This document shows positions 23,825 to 35,000 of a DNA stretch of 64,000 bases, piece by piece. Within the stretch, counting starts at the first letter, position 1, and each line of letters starts with the position of its first letter. Made by a program: the position numbers and the translations under genes. The notes under the pieces are model-generated. The model had not been told where the DNA came from and made no database searches. It was given only the letters and a program-made list of their open reading frames with translations. Source of the DNA: Climacteris rufus (Eukaryota > Chordata > Aves > Passeriformes > Climacteridae). Location of the stretch: the NCBI GenBank assembly GCA_013398175.1, contig VZRZ01001925.1, forward strand, positions 35,377-99,376, given 5' to 3'.

Positions 23825-26800
23825 GAATCTGCAGGAACACATCTTTCTGCTCTGACATCCAGCAGGATCTGGCTATCTCCACCTCCAAAAGGAAATATTG
23901 CACAGTTCACTCGAATGCAGCAAAGTGTCCCCAAGGAGAATATCCAAGCAGGGAAGAAATGACCCGTTTTGTGCTCACTCCACCCTCAAAGAGCTGGGCT
24001 GATTATTTGCATGGCTGCCCTACCTGGAGCATCCTGCAGAGACCAGGTCTCCAGGGTGCTGATGTCTCTGCAAATCCAGATCAAGAGACCCCCCAAAGGG
24101 TTTTGGGCACTCCCCTGGGTGCTCAGTATTCCCCTGCCTTCCTGCCAGGGATTTGTGTGGAGGAGGAGCTGAAGAGAGGGATGCAGTGGAGGTGCATTAT
24201 TATCTTTTCATGGGAAACTCCTAGATGAAAGAAAAAAATTTAAAGTTTATGTCTCATTCTGTATTCTTTTCATTTCAGGTTTTGAGAAAGAAGAAATTAT
24301 TCATGTCTCCTGTTCCTCCCTTTGCTCTCTCTCGTTTCTCTCTTTCTCTTCTTCTATGCCAAAAATGAGAATACAAAGGGATGGATGGCAAATGTTTATA
24401 GGCAAGAGGAGACGTAGTCTCTTCAGGTTTTGAGTCTTTTCAACTCTATAGCTCTAAATAATGCCTGAAAGTGTGTAAAAATGGCAACTTGAAAGGGAAA
24501 AAGTGAAGTGTTGAGACATTTCAGTGCAGAGGAAAGAAAAGAAATCAATTCTTGGGCATTTCTTGCTTTAATGGATTCAGTGTTATAAAGAGGTCAAAGG
24601 AAAAAAAAACAACATAAAAACATGAAACTTTTGATTGAGAGTTTGAATTGCTGGGGGGGCAAGAAATCAAATTTTTCTAATCTGTAAAATGGGAACTGTG
24701 CATTTGTTTTGCAACATGACTTTAGATTGCTTTTCAATTATTCAAAATAAGATATTTTAGCTATTTTTCCCGTCTTGGTATTTGGAGCCCAAACCTGATG
24801 TAGACTCTGTGAATGTTTCCAGTGGAACTACTGAGTACTGACAAAGGCCCTGAGTGCCCGTGGTGTTTGGACAGAAAAATCCTGAAACATTTGGGGAGTT
24901 TTTGTGGCTGGTTTTTTTTTTTTTTTTCACGTGATTTAAGCCAGGGAAGGGGCAGTTCCTGTGGGCACTGCTGCAGCTCCAGCAGGGAAGCTGGACTTGC
25001 CCGCCGGGGTGACAGCAGCAAGGGGGACAATTCGTGGGCTGAAGCTCATTTTGCCCATCATCAGGGCAATTAGTGGGACTTGCTCTGGGCTTAATTCATC
25101 CACCCTCACTTTGCAGGCTGGCTCTCCCTAGAGATGGCAGCAAAGCCATGGTCCTTTCACAAGGCTCACTCAGTGAGAGGAGATGTGAGGAACTCCCAGG
25201 AAATGCCATCTGAGGGTGGAAAAGGCCTTCAAATCCATCCTGTCCCACCTTTTCCTTGGATAATTTTGAAAGCTGGAGGAGCCTCCCCATGTGCCATTTC
25301 CAGAGTGTTGGTAGGAAAAGTGGGGGAGTGCCTTTTTTCCCTCTGTATCCCACATTCATGGAGGTGAGTGGGAGACAGGATGAGCTTCCTAAAGGGTAGG
25401 ACTACTCAAAAGACCAGCCACAATTAAAGCACTCAAATGAAGCTCTAATTATAAAAACTCCCCTGCATAACTACAGAAATATTTTGTGTAAATTGCTAGA
25501 GAAGAAATTGAGTATAAACTGTGTTCCAAGCCAATAAATCTCCTTGCAGTAGCGCTGCTGGAGACAGTATCTAACGCTCTGACAGTCTGTGAGCTCCAGA
25601 AAAAGAAAAAAGAAGGTTCAATATGTTCTGAAATGCCTTTATCCTGTTTCTCTGCTAGTTTCCCCCAAGCCGTTCTGTCTGCTGGAGAAACCCCAAATCC
25701 CTGGGCCTTCTTCCAGCTCTCCTTTTGATTGTGGGAGCTACAAGTTCTATTCTGGAAGCAGAAATGGTTACACATTCCAGGTGCCCAGTGGGATGGAGAG
25801 AGGCACTCTGACTTTTGGCACTGCCAGCACTGCAGGGAGCCCCGAGGGATGTTGGACGGAGTTGGATGGAGTTGGATGGAGGTGGCTGCAGTGGAGGTGG
25901 GCCTGAAGCCCAGGTAGCTCTCTCCACCCAGCCCTCCTTGCTCCCATGAGGTGTGGAGTGCATCCAGTGGTCCTGCTCTTCCCCATGGCATTGAAGAGCA
26001 GGTTTGAATCAGGGATGGAAGGAGCCACATCCCCCAGATGTGCCTGCAGTGAGGCGTGTCCAGCCTGGGGGTGATCAGCAGGGAATCCAGAGGGGACTTG
26101 CTGGTTTTGCCAAGGATTTTCTCACAGACCAACAGGATTTCCTGCTTGTTTATTGCTAATAGGTGGGATTTTTAATTTCCCTCTTTGTCAGGAGCCACGG
26201 GGAGGGCTGAGGAGCTGCAGGACCCCAGTTGTGGAGCAGCTGCCTGGCTGAAGGGTGCCCCAAAGGCACAGGCACTGTGGGCAGGGATGCTCAGCCGTGG
26301 GACAGGGGGGTGTAAGAGGAGGATGAGAACACATCAGACTCCAGAAACCCTCTAGGACAGATGGATCCACACCATCCCCCTGCCTCCCCTTCACAAGCAC
26401 CAGCTCTGTGGGGATGCTCCCAGGGCACGTGTGGCTCTCTTGGCTTTGCACAAGACACTGACCTTTGGTCTGTATCCCATCTAAAGTGTCATTTTATAGT
26501 CACAGCTACCTCCTGTGACCAAAAAATCATCTGGGAAGCAATGAAATGTACTTTAATTACACATTGAAGAGCAGTAAAAGTGTTACTCTCTCCCATAGAC
26601 TCGCAGTGCAAGAGGCTTCATTCATCATAAAATTTTAATGGGATTACAGGCTGAGGAATTGCCTTTTGCCCCCATGACTGAGTGCTGGCAGTGACTTCAG
26701 GCAGCTGCAGGTGCCTGACCTGGCTGACCTTAAAAGTGAGGCCACAGGGAGGAACAGCCCTGCAGCATCTCCTGGTCCTTTCTCCTGTCTGTGGGTGAAG

Positions 26801-27559
26801 ATTCCTGTGTGTTCCCAGATTTTGCTGCCTTGGAACCACGATGGGAGCATAAACACAGGGAGAAAAGCAAAGCAGGGTGTTGGCAGGAGCCATGGAGGTG
26901 CTGAGATGGGGAGGCTGAGCACTGCTGAAGGCACTCAGCTGCACAAATACCTGAAACGAGCTCAGCAGTATCATCTGCAAAAACACCACCTACCAAGTCC
27001 TGCATTATTTGACCTCTGTCCCCACAATAATAATGGCAGAGCAACAGAAAGCTCTCTAATGTGCTTGCAGTGTAATAAAGTAACCCCACTAGGAATAAAA
27101 TCTACAGCAATTACTGTGCCAGGTATTATGCTGATTTATCAAATTGCAGTTGAAAGTCAAGAAGAGTTGAGGATACAGTGATAAAACATCTGATCTCAAC
27201 TCTGACTCTAAATTACCCTTCTGGCCAGCACAGTATTTCATCCAGAGGAATTGTTATTCCTCTCATCTTTTTCAAAAATCATCATTCAGACTGATAATTT
27301 TGCACTCCTTGTGTGTTGGAGGGAGCACTTTGCCTGCACTGTGTGATGAGCTGCCAAGGGGATGCTGAGTTTTTTTGGACTCGGATTCACAAACCTCCCA
27401 CTGCAGGGTGGAGCACACGGAATGGAAGCAAACTGGCTGTGGGTCATCCCTGCAAGACACAGGCTCTGTTTTGGGCTCTTCAGTCTGCAGAAAGATGGCA
27501 AAGATGCCTCATGTCCTGTTTGCTTGGTGGGTAGAGCCTTTGCACCCCCTGGGGACAGT
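23825..27559. other. Intergenic; AT-rich repeat-poor stretches
   Basis: No gene recognised. 24,307-24,357 is a pyrimidine-rich tract. About 24,230-24,780 is AT-rich with a T run near 24,911. 25,380-25,600 and 26,990-27,310 are repeat-free AT-rich blocks that could be conserved non-coding DNA. 25,200-25,260 faintly resembles a very old minus-strand CR1 tail. Confidence 0.35.
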
Positions 27560-28130
27560 GGTGGGCAGAGGGCAGGTGAAGCACAGCAGGTCCTGCTGAG
27601 GACAGTCACATCCCAATCCTTGTACCACACAGCAAGGACCCCACCTGCAATACTGGGTACAGGTCTGGTGCCTGCAACATGAGAAGGACGTGGAACTGTT
27701 GGAGCAAGTCCAGAAGAGCCCACAGAGTTGCTGAGGGGACTGGAGCATTTTTGCTGTGGAGACAGGGGATGTTCAGTGTGGAGAACAGAATGTTGTGTGG
27801 AAACTTTGCAGCACCTTTCCAGTGTGTGAAGGGGCTACAGGGAAGTGGGAGATGGACCGTTCATCAGGAACTGCAGTGACAGGACAAGGGACAGTGTCTT
27901 AACAGAGGACACTCCTAAAGAGGGGGAAATTTAGATTCTATGTTAGCAAGAAATCCGAGGCCCTGGCACAGGGTGCCCAGAGAAGCTGTGGCTGCTCCAT
28001 CCCTGGCAATGCCCAAAGCCAGGTTGGAGAGGGCTTGGAGCACCCTGGGACAGTGGGAGGTGTCCCTGCCCATGGCAGAGGGTGGAATGAGATGGTTTAA
28101 GGTCCCTTCCAATCCAAACCATTCCCTGGT
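27560..28130 (+). mobile_element. CR1 LINE fragment, about 570 bp
   Basis: Plus orientation. The 5' part has ACCCCACCTGCAATACTGGG and GAGAAGGACGTGGAACTGTT, the region encoding the end of CR1 reverse transcriptase (frame broken). The 3' part has GGGTGCCCAGAGAAGCTGTG and GGTTTAAGGTCCCTTCCAAT. Confidence 0.88.
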
Positions 28131-29514
28131 GAAGCACAGGCATGTCTGGGAAGAGCAGCTGGAGGTGCAGTGCAGCCAGTGCTGGGTCTGACATCCAACC
28201 CCTGCCTGCCCAGCACTGCCCAGCCTGGGGGTCCTGGGGGGCTGTCCCAGAGCCAGGTCCCAGGGCCACATCTCATTTCCTTCTTCCTCTACAGCAGACC
28301 CCTCTGCTCCCAGCAGGAACACTGCTCTCACTGCAGCATCCCCAGTCCCCACGGGACCTTTGGGAACAGGGATACCTGCCAAGGTACAACCCTGCCCTTG
28401 GTGGGGACCAGGCCCTCCCCGAGGCTGGCACAAGGCTCCTGCTCCCAGGGCGTCCTGCAGTTGTCAGGGACGTGGGATTTGTCAAATGAAGTCCTTTCCT
28501 TTGATCCTTCTTGCGTAAAGCTCTCAATATTGCTTGTCAGGGCTGCTTTCCCTTCCATTCCATCATCTTAATAATGGTAACACAGATGTAACCAAGACAA
28601 AGTGTCCTCCCAGCGCTGCTGGGGCGTTTGTGGCCCTGTGCCATGGGCACAGCTCCGGGTGGTGGCACAGGTGACACCACAGGTCGGGAGCAGAGCCTTT
28701 CCACACACCCTGTCCGTGCAGGAGGCCGTGTCCCAGTGGGAAAGGGGGTGCTGGTGGATATTCCTGTTTCTGTGGGAGGCAGGCACGGCTGTCCACAGGG
28801 ACCTGTCCCACTCACCTGGGGCTGTGCTCGGAGGGTTAAAACCACCCAGATGCTGCTGCTGAGGTTTGCTAAACTCCCCATTACATCCTGCAGGGCTGCT
28901 AATTCTGTCTTCATAAACAAAAGTCACTTAGGCAGGGCTCTCCCTGCTCCTGCCTCTTAATGTCCCTCTCCATCATCAGCCTGATGTCCGGGAATTCTGC
29001 CGTGGTCCTGCCCTGCCCTGCCAACCCTCGGCCCCAGAGCTGTTCCAGAGCCTTTCAAGGATCCAACTGGTGCTCTTTGACTAAAATTGGAAGCTCCACA
29101 GCTCATCCTGCTCTGGAACAACACCTCTGCCACTGCAATTGCTGGGGCAGGTGGAGAGGAGGTGGGGGGGGAGCCAATATCCTTCTTCAAATACGGACAA
29201 AATTACTGCAACAAGGAAAGCAATAAATTCTTCCCAATGTTCAAAAGCAAGGGATTTGCTTTGTAGGGAGAAAGATTTAGGTTATCTGCGTGGAATTTAA
29301 GGGCTTTTAAAGGGAGGTTAGGCACACAGGCAGGGTTCAGGAAGAGTTGACCTTGCCCTGAGGCTTTTTGAGACCCAGCTACTGCATTTTCCACTGCTGT
29401 TAATAACAGATCAAGGGTTCAGAGCAGGGGGAGGCTCCTCCAGCCACACCATCCCTGCCTGGCCCAAGGCCCCACATCCTGATCCTCAGGGCTGGGGTTG
29501 AACCCCTCTGTGGA
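28131..29514. other. Intergenic, no feature seen
   Basis: Moderately GC-rich with chance open frames on both strands. No family recognised. Confidence 0.45.
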
Positions 29515-29864
29515 GACTGGATGCATCCTTTCAGCACTTGAAGAGACTGATAAAAAAGTTGGAGAACAACTAATTACAAAGGCAGGTAGTGACAGGACAA
29601 GGGGCAATGGATTTTAACTGAAAGAAGGGAAATTTAGATGATACATGAGGAAGAAACTCTTCCCTGTGAGGATGGTGAGGCCCTGGCACAGGGTGCCCAG
29701 AGAAGCTGTGGCTGCCCCATCCCTGGAAGTGTCCAAGACCAGGTTGGATGTGGCCTGGTCCAACCTGGGACAGTGGAAGGTGTCCCTGCCCATGGCAGGG
29801 GTGGCACTGGATGAACTTTAAGGTCCCTCCAACCCAACCCATTCTGTGGTTCTGTGATTTTCTG
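29515..29864 (+). mobile_element. CR1 LINE fragment, about 350 bp
   Basis: Plus orientation: GGCAGGTAGTGACAGGACAA, AACTCTTCCCTGTGAGGATG, CCAGAGAAGCTGTGGCTGCC and GAACTTTAAGGTCCCTCCAA, ending GTGGTTCTGTGATT. Confidence 0.9.
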
Positions 29865-30820
29865 AGCCAGCTGTGATGCTGGATGAGAGGCTCGGCTCCC
29901 AGTTGCTTCCCTGGAGCAATTCCAGGTCCATGACAATTAGCCAACAGCTGGAATACCATTTAAACACAGCTGCCATCATGCAAATTTAGAGATTAGTAGG
30001 GATTAAAGTGGTCTGGAAAGCCTCACAATTTCTCATTAATGCTCCAGGCTCTCTAATAGCCAACTGCCCTTCGTTCCTGGGATGGCTCCACATCACCAAG
30101 GCTGGGGATGGGTCACTGCCCCCCGTGGTGCCCCACAGCAGCCACCAACCCTTTGAGAGAAGCAGAGGCAGCAGGGCAGCCCTGCAGAAATGTAGAGGTG
30201 GCCAGAAAGTCATTAAAAACGTGCTTATTGCTTTGCACAGTTGCTCCTAAATTGGCAAGGTCACCTTTCAGTGGCTCCCTGCACCGCTGTCCCACAAACA
30301 GAGGAGACCTTCAGTGGAGGCTTCCAGAGGGCTCCAAATCCAGTCACAGTGACCCAAAGGTGACCCAGCTGGGGCTGCCCATTGGGGTGCAGGGGAATGG
30401 GCATCATGGGTGGCACCTTCCTTCAGGGAGCCACCACGGGGGCCTGGTGTCATCAAACCTTCCAGTGATGATCCCTTCCACACCTTCTCCCCAGGCTGGA
30501 AACCTCCTCCCTGCGATTTCAGAGTCTCAAGGCCACTTACCTGCTGTGCACACAAAGAATTCACATTTCAGAAAGTCTCCCTGGGGGAAATCCTATCTCC
30601 TTGCTGTGATAACTCAAAGGAAGGTTTTCATAATGTTCCATTTTCCCCCCTTATTTGAATAATTGCATATTTAGAAGAAATCCCCTGGGCTCTGATTTTG
30701 CAGAGTGGGTTGATAGAGCTGGGGCAGGTGAGAATGTGATGGGAGAGGAGGGAGGGATGGGAAAGCTGAGGAGGACAAGGCAGGGGACACTTCCAGGGTG
30801 TCCCCCAGAATAAGGAGAGA
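29865..30820. other. Spacer downstream of the TOX2 3' end, no feature seen
   Basis: Sequence between the last CR1 and the TOX2 cleavage region. No exon or repeat recognised. Confidence 0.45.
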
Positions 30821-30846
30821 CTGCTTCAGCTCTACTTTTCATATGT

Positions 30847-30852
30847 TTTATT
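30847..30852 (-). promoter_or_regulatory. TOX2: TOX2 distal polyadenylation signal
   Basis: TTTATT on the plus strand, AATAAA on the minus strand, about 1,125 nt after the stop. Repeat-like GC-richer sequence begins downstream. Confidence 0.65.
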
Positions 30853-31387
30853 ATAAAGAAAGGTAAGATAAGCATTGTGAACCGAATGTGCCAGGTGCTG
30901 CCAAAGCAGCGCCCTCAAACAAAATAAAAATAAAAAAAACCCCAAAAATGCACCTTATGAGAAACTGTAATTATGCTCTCTAATTTTTCATAAATAGACA
31001 AAAATCATTGTCAGCAATTTTTTAAATAGATGGACATATGGCCGAAAAAAAATAATAATGCCATACAACATGGATATAAATTGTCCATTTCTTGCTGTAC
31101 AAATAATAGAAACAAGTTTGGCAGGCTTTTTTTGTTGTTTTTTTATACACATCTCCCTTCTATGTATAACTAAAAAATGTGCTACAGTTAATATAAAATG
31201 CTTTTACTATAAAGTAAACTACTAATTTCTTTCACAAAAAAATCTTAAAGATGTCTTTAGCACAGCTCTAAAACACTTAGTAAACTACTTACAACTATCC
31301 AACAAATTATATTTTCATGATCTTTTTCACATTTGTCCTCTCGTATTTTGCCTTCTGCTCTCTCCCCCCACCTACCCAGCAATAGTT

Positions 31388-31416
31388 TTTATTTATTTAT
31401 TTTTTGTAATTTTATT
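31388..31416 (-). promoter_or_regulatory. TOX2: Cluster of proximal TOX2 polyadenylation signals
   Basis: Four AATAAA hexamers on the minus strand lie within 29 bp (plus-strand TTTATT at 31,388, 31,392, 31,396 and 31,411). If used they would give a 3'UTR of about 600 nt. The overlapping AATAAATAAATAAA could also be AT-rich low complexity. Confidence 0.45.
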
Positions 31417-31976
31417 TTTTTTTTGCCAGACCATCCATGGCCTTTGCATGTACAATATTCACACAAACTTCACATTTTCTTGCACAAAGTTTAGTGCTGT
31501 TAGCAAGTCAAAAGAGTGCATCCTCCTACTGAGCTGGCCTAATGCTGCAGGACACCAGACCTGGGTTTATGCTGCGTCTAAAAGCAGTTCACTAGGAAAA
31601 TAGTCTGTAGCTAAGCTGATGGCAAGCAGAAAAACGGTGTCCTTAGTTAAATTTGATTTTTTTTTGTCGCTTTTGCGCTTATTTTTTTTTTATTTGAATT
31701 TTATCTCTTTATTTCTTTTTTTGTTCTTTGCGATTTATGAGGTTATATTTTTCTTTTTTTGGGGGGGGGTGGGCTTCCACGGAAAGTAGACTTTTTTTTA
31801 GCGTTCAGAAAGAAAGGAAAAAAGAAAACTGCTCTTAGAGCCTGGCAACGAAGCCAGCGGCGAGGGGCGGCAGCTCTCCCGCCCGCGCGAGCCGCTCGTG
31901 CCTCCCTGGCTGGGCTGGAGGATTGACCCTCTCAAGTGTCCTTCGTCTGAGCCTCCTCCCAGAGGGATGCTGAGCC

Positions 31977-32013
31977 TTAGGTGAGGTAGAGTGCCTTGTC
32001 CCTTGGCAGCATG
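31977..32013 (-). CDS. TOX2: TOX2 terminal coding segment
   Basis: After acceptor TTTCTCTTACAG (ending at 32,014) the minus strand gives C, then codons for MLPRDKALYLT and TAA at 31,979-31,977. The mammalian protein ends SLLPRDKSLYLT, so the match is near complete although the segment is only 12 codons. It is too short to appear as an open frame of its own. Confidence 0.9.
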
Positions 32014-35000
32014 CTGTAAGAGAAAGCAGAGGCAGCAGGTGAGGCGGGCTGGGGAGGAGCTGCAGCAGCGCTGGCGCGGCCGGCACGCAGCTTTGGTGGC
32101 TTTTAGGGCACAAAACACAGAGTGTCTGCACCAGGCAGGATCATTTAGGGTGGAAAAGCCCTCTAAGATCAACTCCAGGATCTCCCAGCCCTGTTAAGCC
32201 CATCACTAACCCACATCACATCACATCACATCACATCCCCAAGTGCCACATCCACAGGGATTTTAAATCACTTCGGGAGTGGTGGCTCCACTCCTGCCCT
32301 GGGCAGAGGTTCAAGTGCTTGACCACTTTTTACATGCAGAAATCTTTTCCAAACATCCAGTGTAAACCTTCTCTGGTGCAACTTGAGGCTGTTTCTTCTT
32401 GTCCTGTCCCTTGTTACCTGACCCCCACCTGGCTACAACCTCTTCTAAGGGTTAGCCCTGACCTCACCCTAACCCCAGGGGGTAACTCTAACCCTAACCC
32501 TAACCCTAACCCTAAATTTCAGGCTGTAGTTGTAGGGAGTGAGAAGGTCCCCCTAAGGGTAAGAGCCTGGTGTGATTTTATTTCTTCCTCAATTTCAACA
32601 ATAAGAGCTACGACACAAATTCCTTCCTATGGCTTAATTGTTGCTCTTGCTGGGGCTGCAGGGCAGGGCCAGCTCTGGGTGTCCCTGCAGCTCACACCTG
32701 CAGGGTGCTGGGCCACCACCCCCTGCTTCCCCCCATGCTGTCCTGAGGCTGAGTCTCAGAGGTTTAGAGAGCTGATTTTGGGTAAAATGTGCTCATTCTG
32801 ACACTACATAAGGAGAGCCCTTTGAGGGAGCCCAGATGCTCTTTTTTTTCAGGACACAGTAGGGAGAGGAGTGGCTGAAATCCCTCTTCCCTGGCTGATG
32901 ATCTGTGGAGGTTTTGCTCTGAAATCCAGGACCTCTAATGGAGTTTATCACCTACACAGATGTGATGCAAACATCACTGGCTCTATAAAGACATCTTGGC
33001 CTTAAAAAGTGGTGAAGAATGTTACAAAGACTTGGGAGATTCTGGTGTGGATGTGTTTGTGAGTGGAATACCGGGGAAGGGGCAGACAGCAAGGCAGTGC
33101 TGTTGTTGATAGAGCTGTCTTCTGATAGAGTGAAGAGCCCACCCTTTGCTAATCTCCACATTTTATAATCTGCATTTAAAATGCAGAGTCTTCCCTCCTG
33201 CACTCAGAAAAGATTTAATGCCACTGAGCAGCAGCGAGGTATTCCAGTCCTAAAACTTCATTAATTTTACACAACATGCTACAGAACATTTCCCAGTTCA
33301 TTACAAAGTATTACCATAAATAATTGAATCCAAACTAAGTGCAGTTGTGATGGGTTATCCTCGCCTTTTTACAGTGTTTGCTCATTTAGCTGATGATTTT
33401 GAAAATTCTCCCATTTGGAAAGGATCACTTCATTGTTGGAAGGAATTAGGGAGGTTATAAATGTCTGGATTAAGTGGCTGTACAAGGTTTTTTGTGCCTG
33501 GACAAAGTGTAATGGACTATGTCCCGTATGTTAGCCCAAAGGGGAGTGGGAAGAATGGAGAAAAGTTGCTAAAGGATGGAATCAAAAAACCCTAATTCAT
33601 GCCTTGCAAATGAGAGGAAGGACATGGGAAGATGAATCCAGTTCAGAGTTATTCCAAAAGTACCTAAATGTGAGGAGACAAAGGTAAACCATAGAATGTC
33701 TTGGGATGGAAAGGACAGAACCCCTGAAGCTGTGGAAAGAGTTGTAACCAGAAAACAAGGCAGAAAAAAACAAGTGAGGTGCTTTGAGAGTTAAGATTTA
33801 ATTAAGGAATTAAGAAAGATTTGCAAGTGATTGTAAACCAAGTTGCAACTCTGACAGAGAGGAGAAAGCCCATGTGAAATAGAGGAATTCAGTGCCTGGG
33901 AAAGAGCAAGTGCCAGAATCAGGCTGTCAGGTGAGGGAGACAGGGGACTGGGAAAGGAGTTTGTGATGTGATGGCAAAAAAGCAATGAAATTGTGTGCTG
34001 CAGTCGCTTGTGGGAAGTGATAGTCAAACACCAGGCAGGAGCTGAGAAATGCTACCCATGCCTTAGCTCACAATCTAGGACAGCTTGGGCTGCAGCCCAG
34101 GAAGAGCCAGGAAAATTGGATGGAAGTCAGTAAGCCAAAAGTCATTAAGGATAGGGAGAGCAGGAGCTAAGAAACATTTAAAAATCTCTCTCTAGCATGG
34201 CTGAGTTATGAATTAAGGAGTGTCTGCTCACAGGATCCCAGAATTTGCGAGGCATGAGGGAAGAAGTGTAATTTAATGGCATTTTCACTAGCATGGATAG
34301 GCTGGGAAACAAAAATCCCTACAGCAGTTCCCTTATTAGACAGAGAAGGACAGAGAGAAAGACAACCTTGCCAGTTTTTCAGAAGTTATCTGGAAGACAA
34401 ACACAAAAGAAAACGAGGTTGGGGAGGTTTCACCCCAGCTAACCCAGTGCCAAAACATGTTGGGAGCTAAAGAAATATCAAGGTTAGACATGAAATAAAG
34501 ATCATAACCCAACAGGGCTGTCTGTGTGCTGGGGACGTTGGGATGTTCCTCTCTTCCAGGAACCTGTGTCTGTACAGCTGAGTCACATCCCATACAAGGA
34601 ATAATCTCTTCTCTTTCCAGACAGATTTTACCCCTCAGAGTGCTGCTTTAATTGCAATTAAGCTGAACGCACTTTGGAGGTTGAAATGGGCAGTTACATG
34701 ATCCAGAGAGTTCCCAAATATACCTAGGACAGCACTGATGAATCAAACCCAACAAGACATCTCTTTATCACTGCTGTGCCCAACTTCTCCCGATGGCTGG
34801 ACCCATGGCAAGGTGCTGAGGAGCCCAATGACAACTGCACCTTGGAATGCTGATTTGTCCAAAGTACAACAGAGAAAGCAGCACAGATGGGGAGATCATG
34901 GAATCATTGAGAGGTTTGGGTTGGAAGGACCTTAAAGTTCATCTTGTTCCCATGGGCAGGGACACTTCCCACTCTCCCAGGTTGCTCCAAGCCCTGTCCA

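Larger units (their letters stand above)
30825..31976 (-). other. TOX2: TOX2 3' untranslated region
   Basis: About 1.15 kb. It is GC-rich just after the stop, then very AT-rich with A-rich and T-rich runs on the minus strand. It contains no CR1. The 3' boundary is inferred from a distal AATAAA at 30,852-30,847 (minus). The low repeat content and AT-richness are typical of a conserved regulatory 3'UTR. Confidence 0.75.

Noticed and set aside
25200..25262. Possible CR1 tail (GGTGGAAAAGGCCTTCAAAT)
   Set aside because: Too short and diverged to separate from chance.
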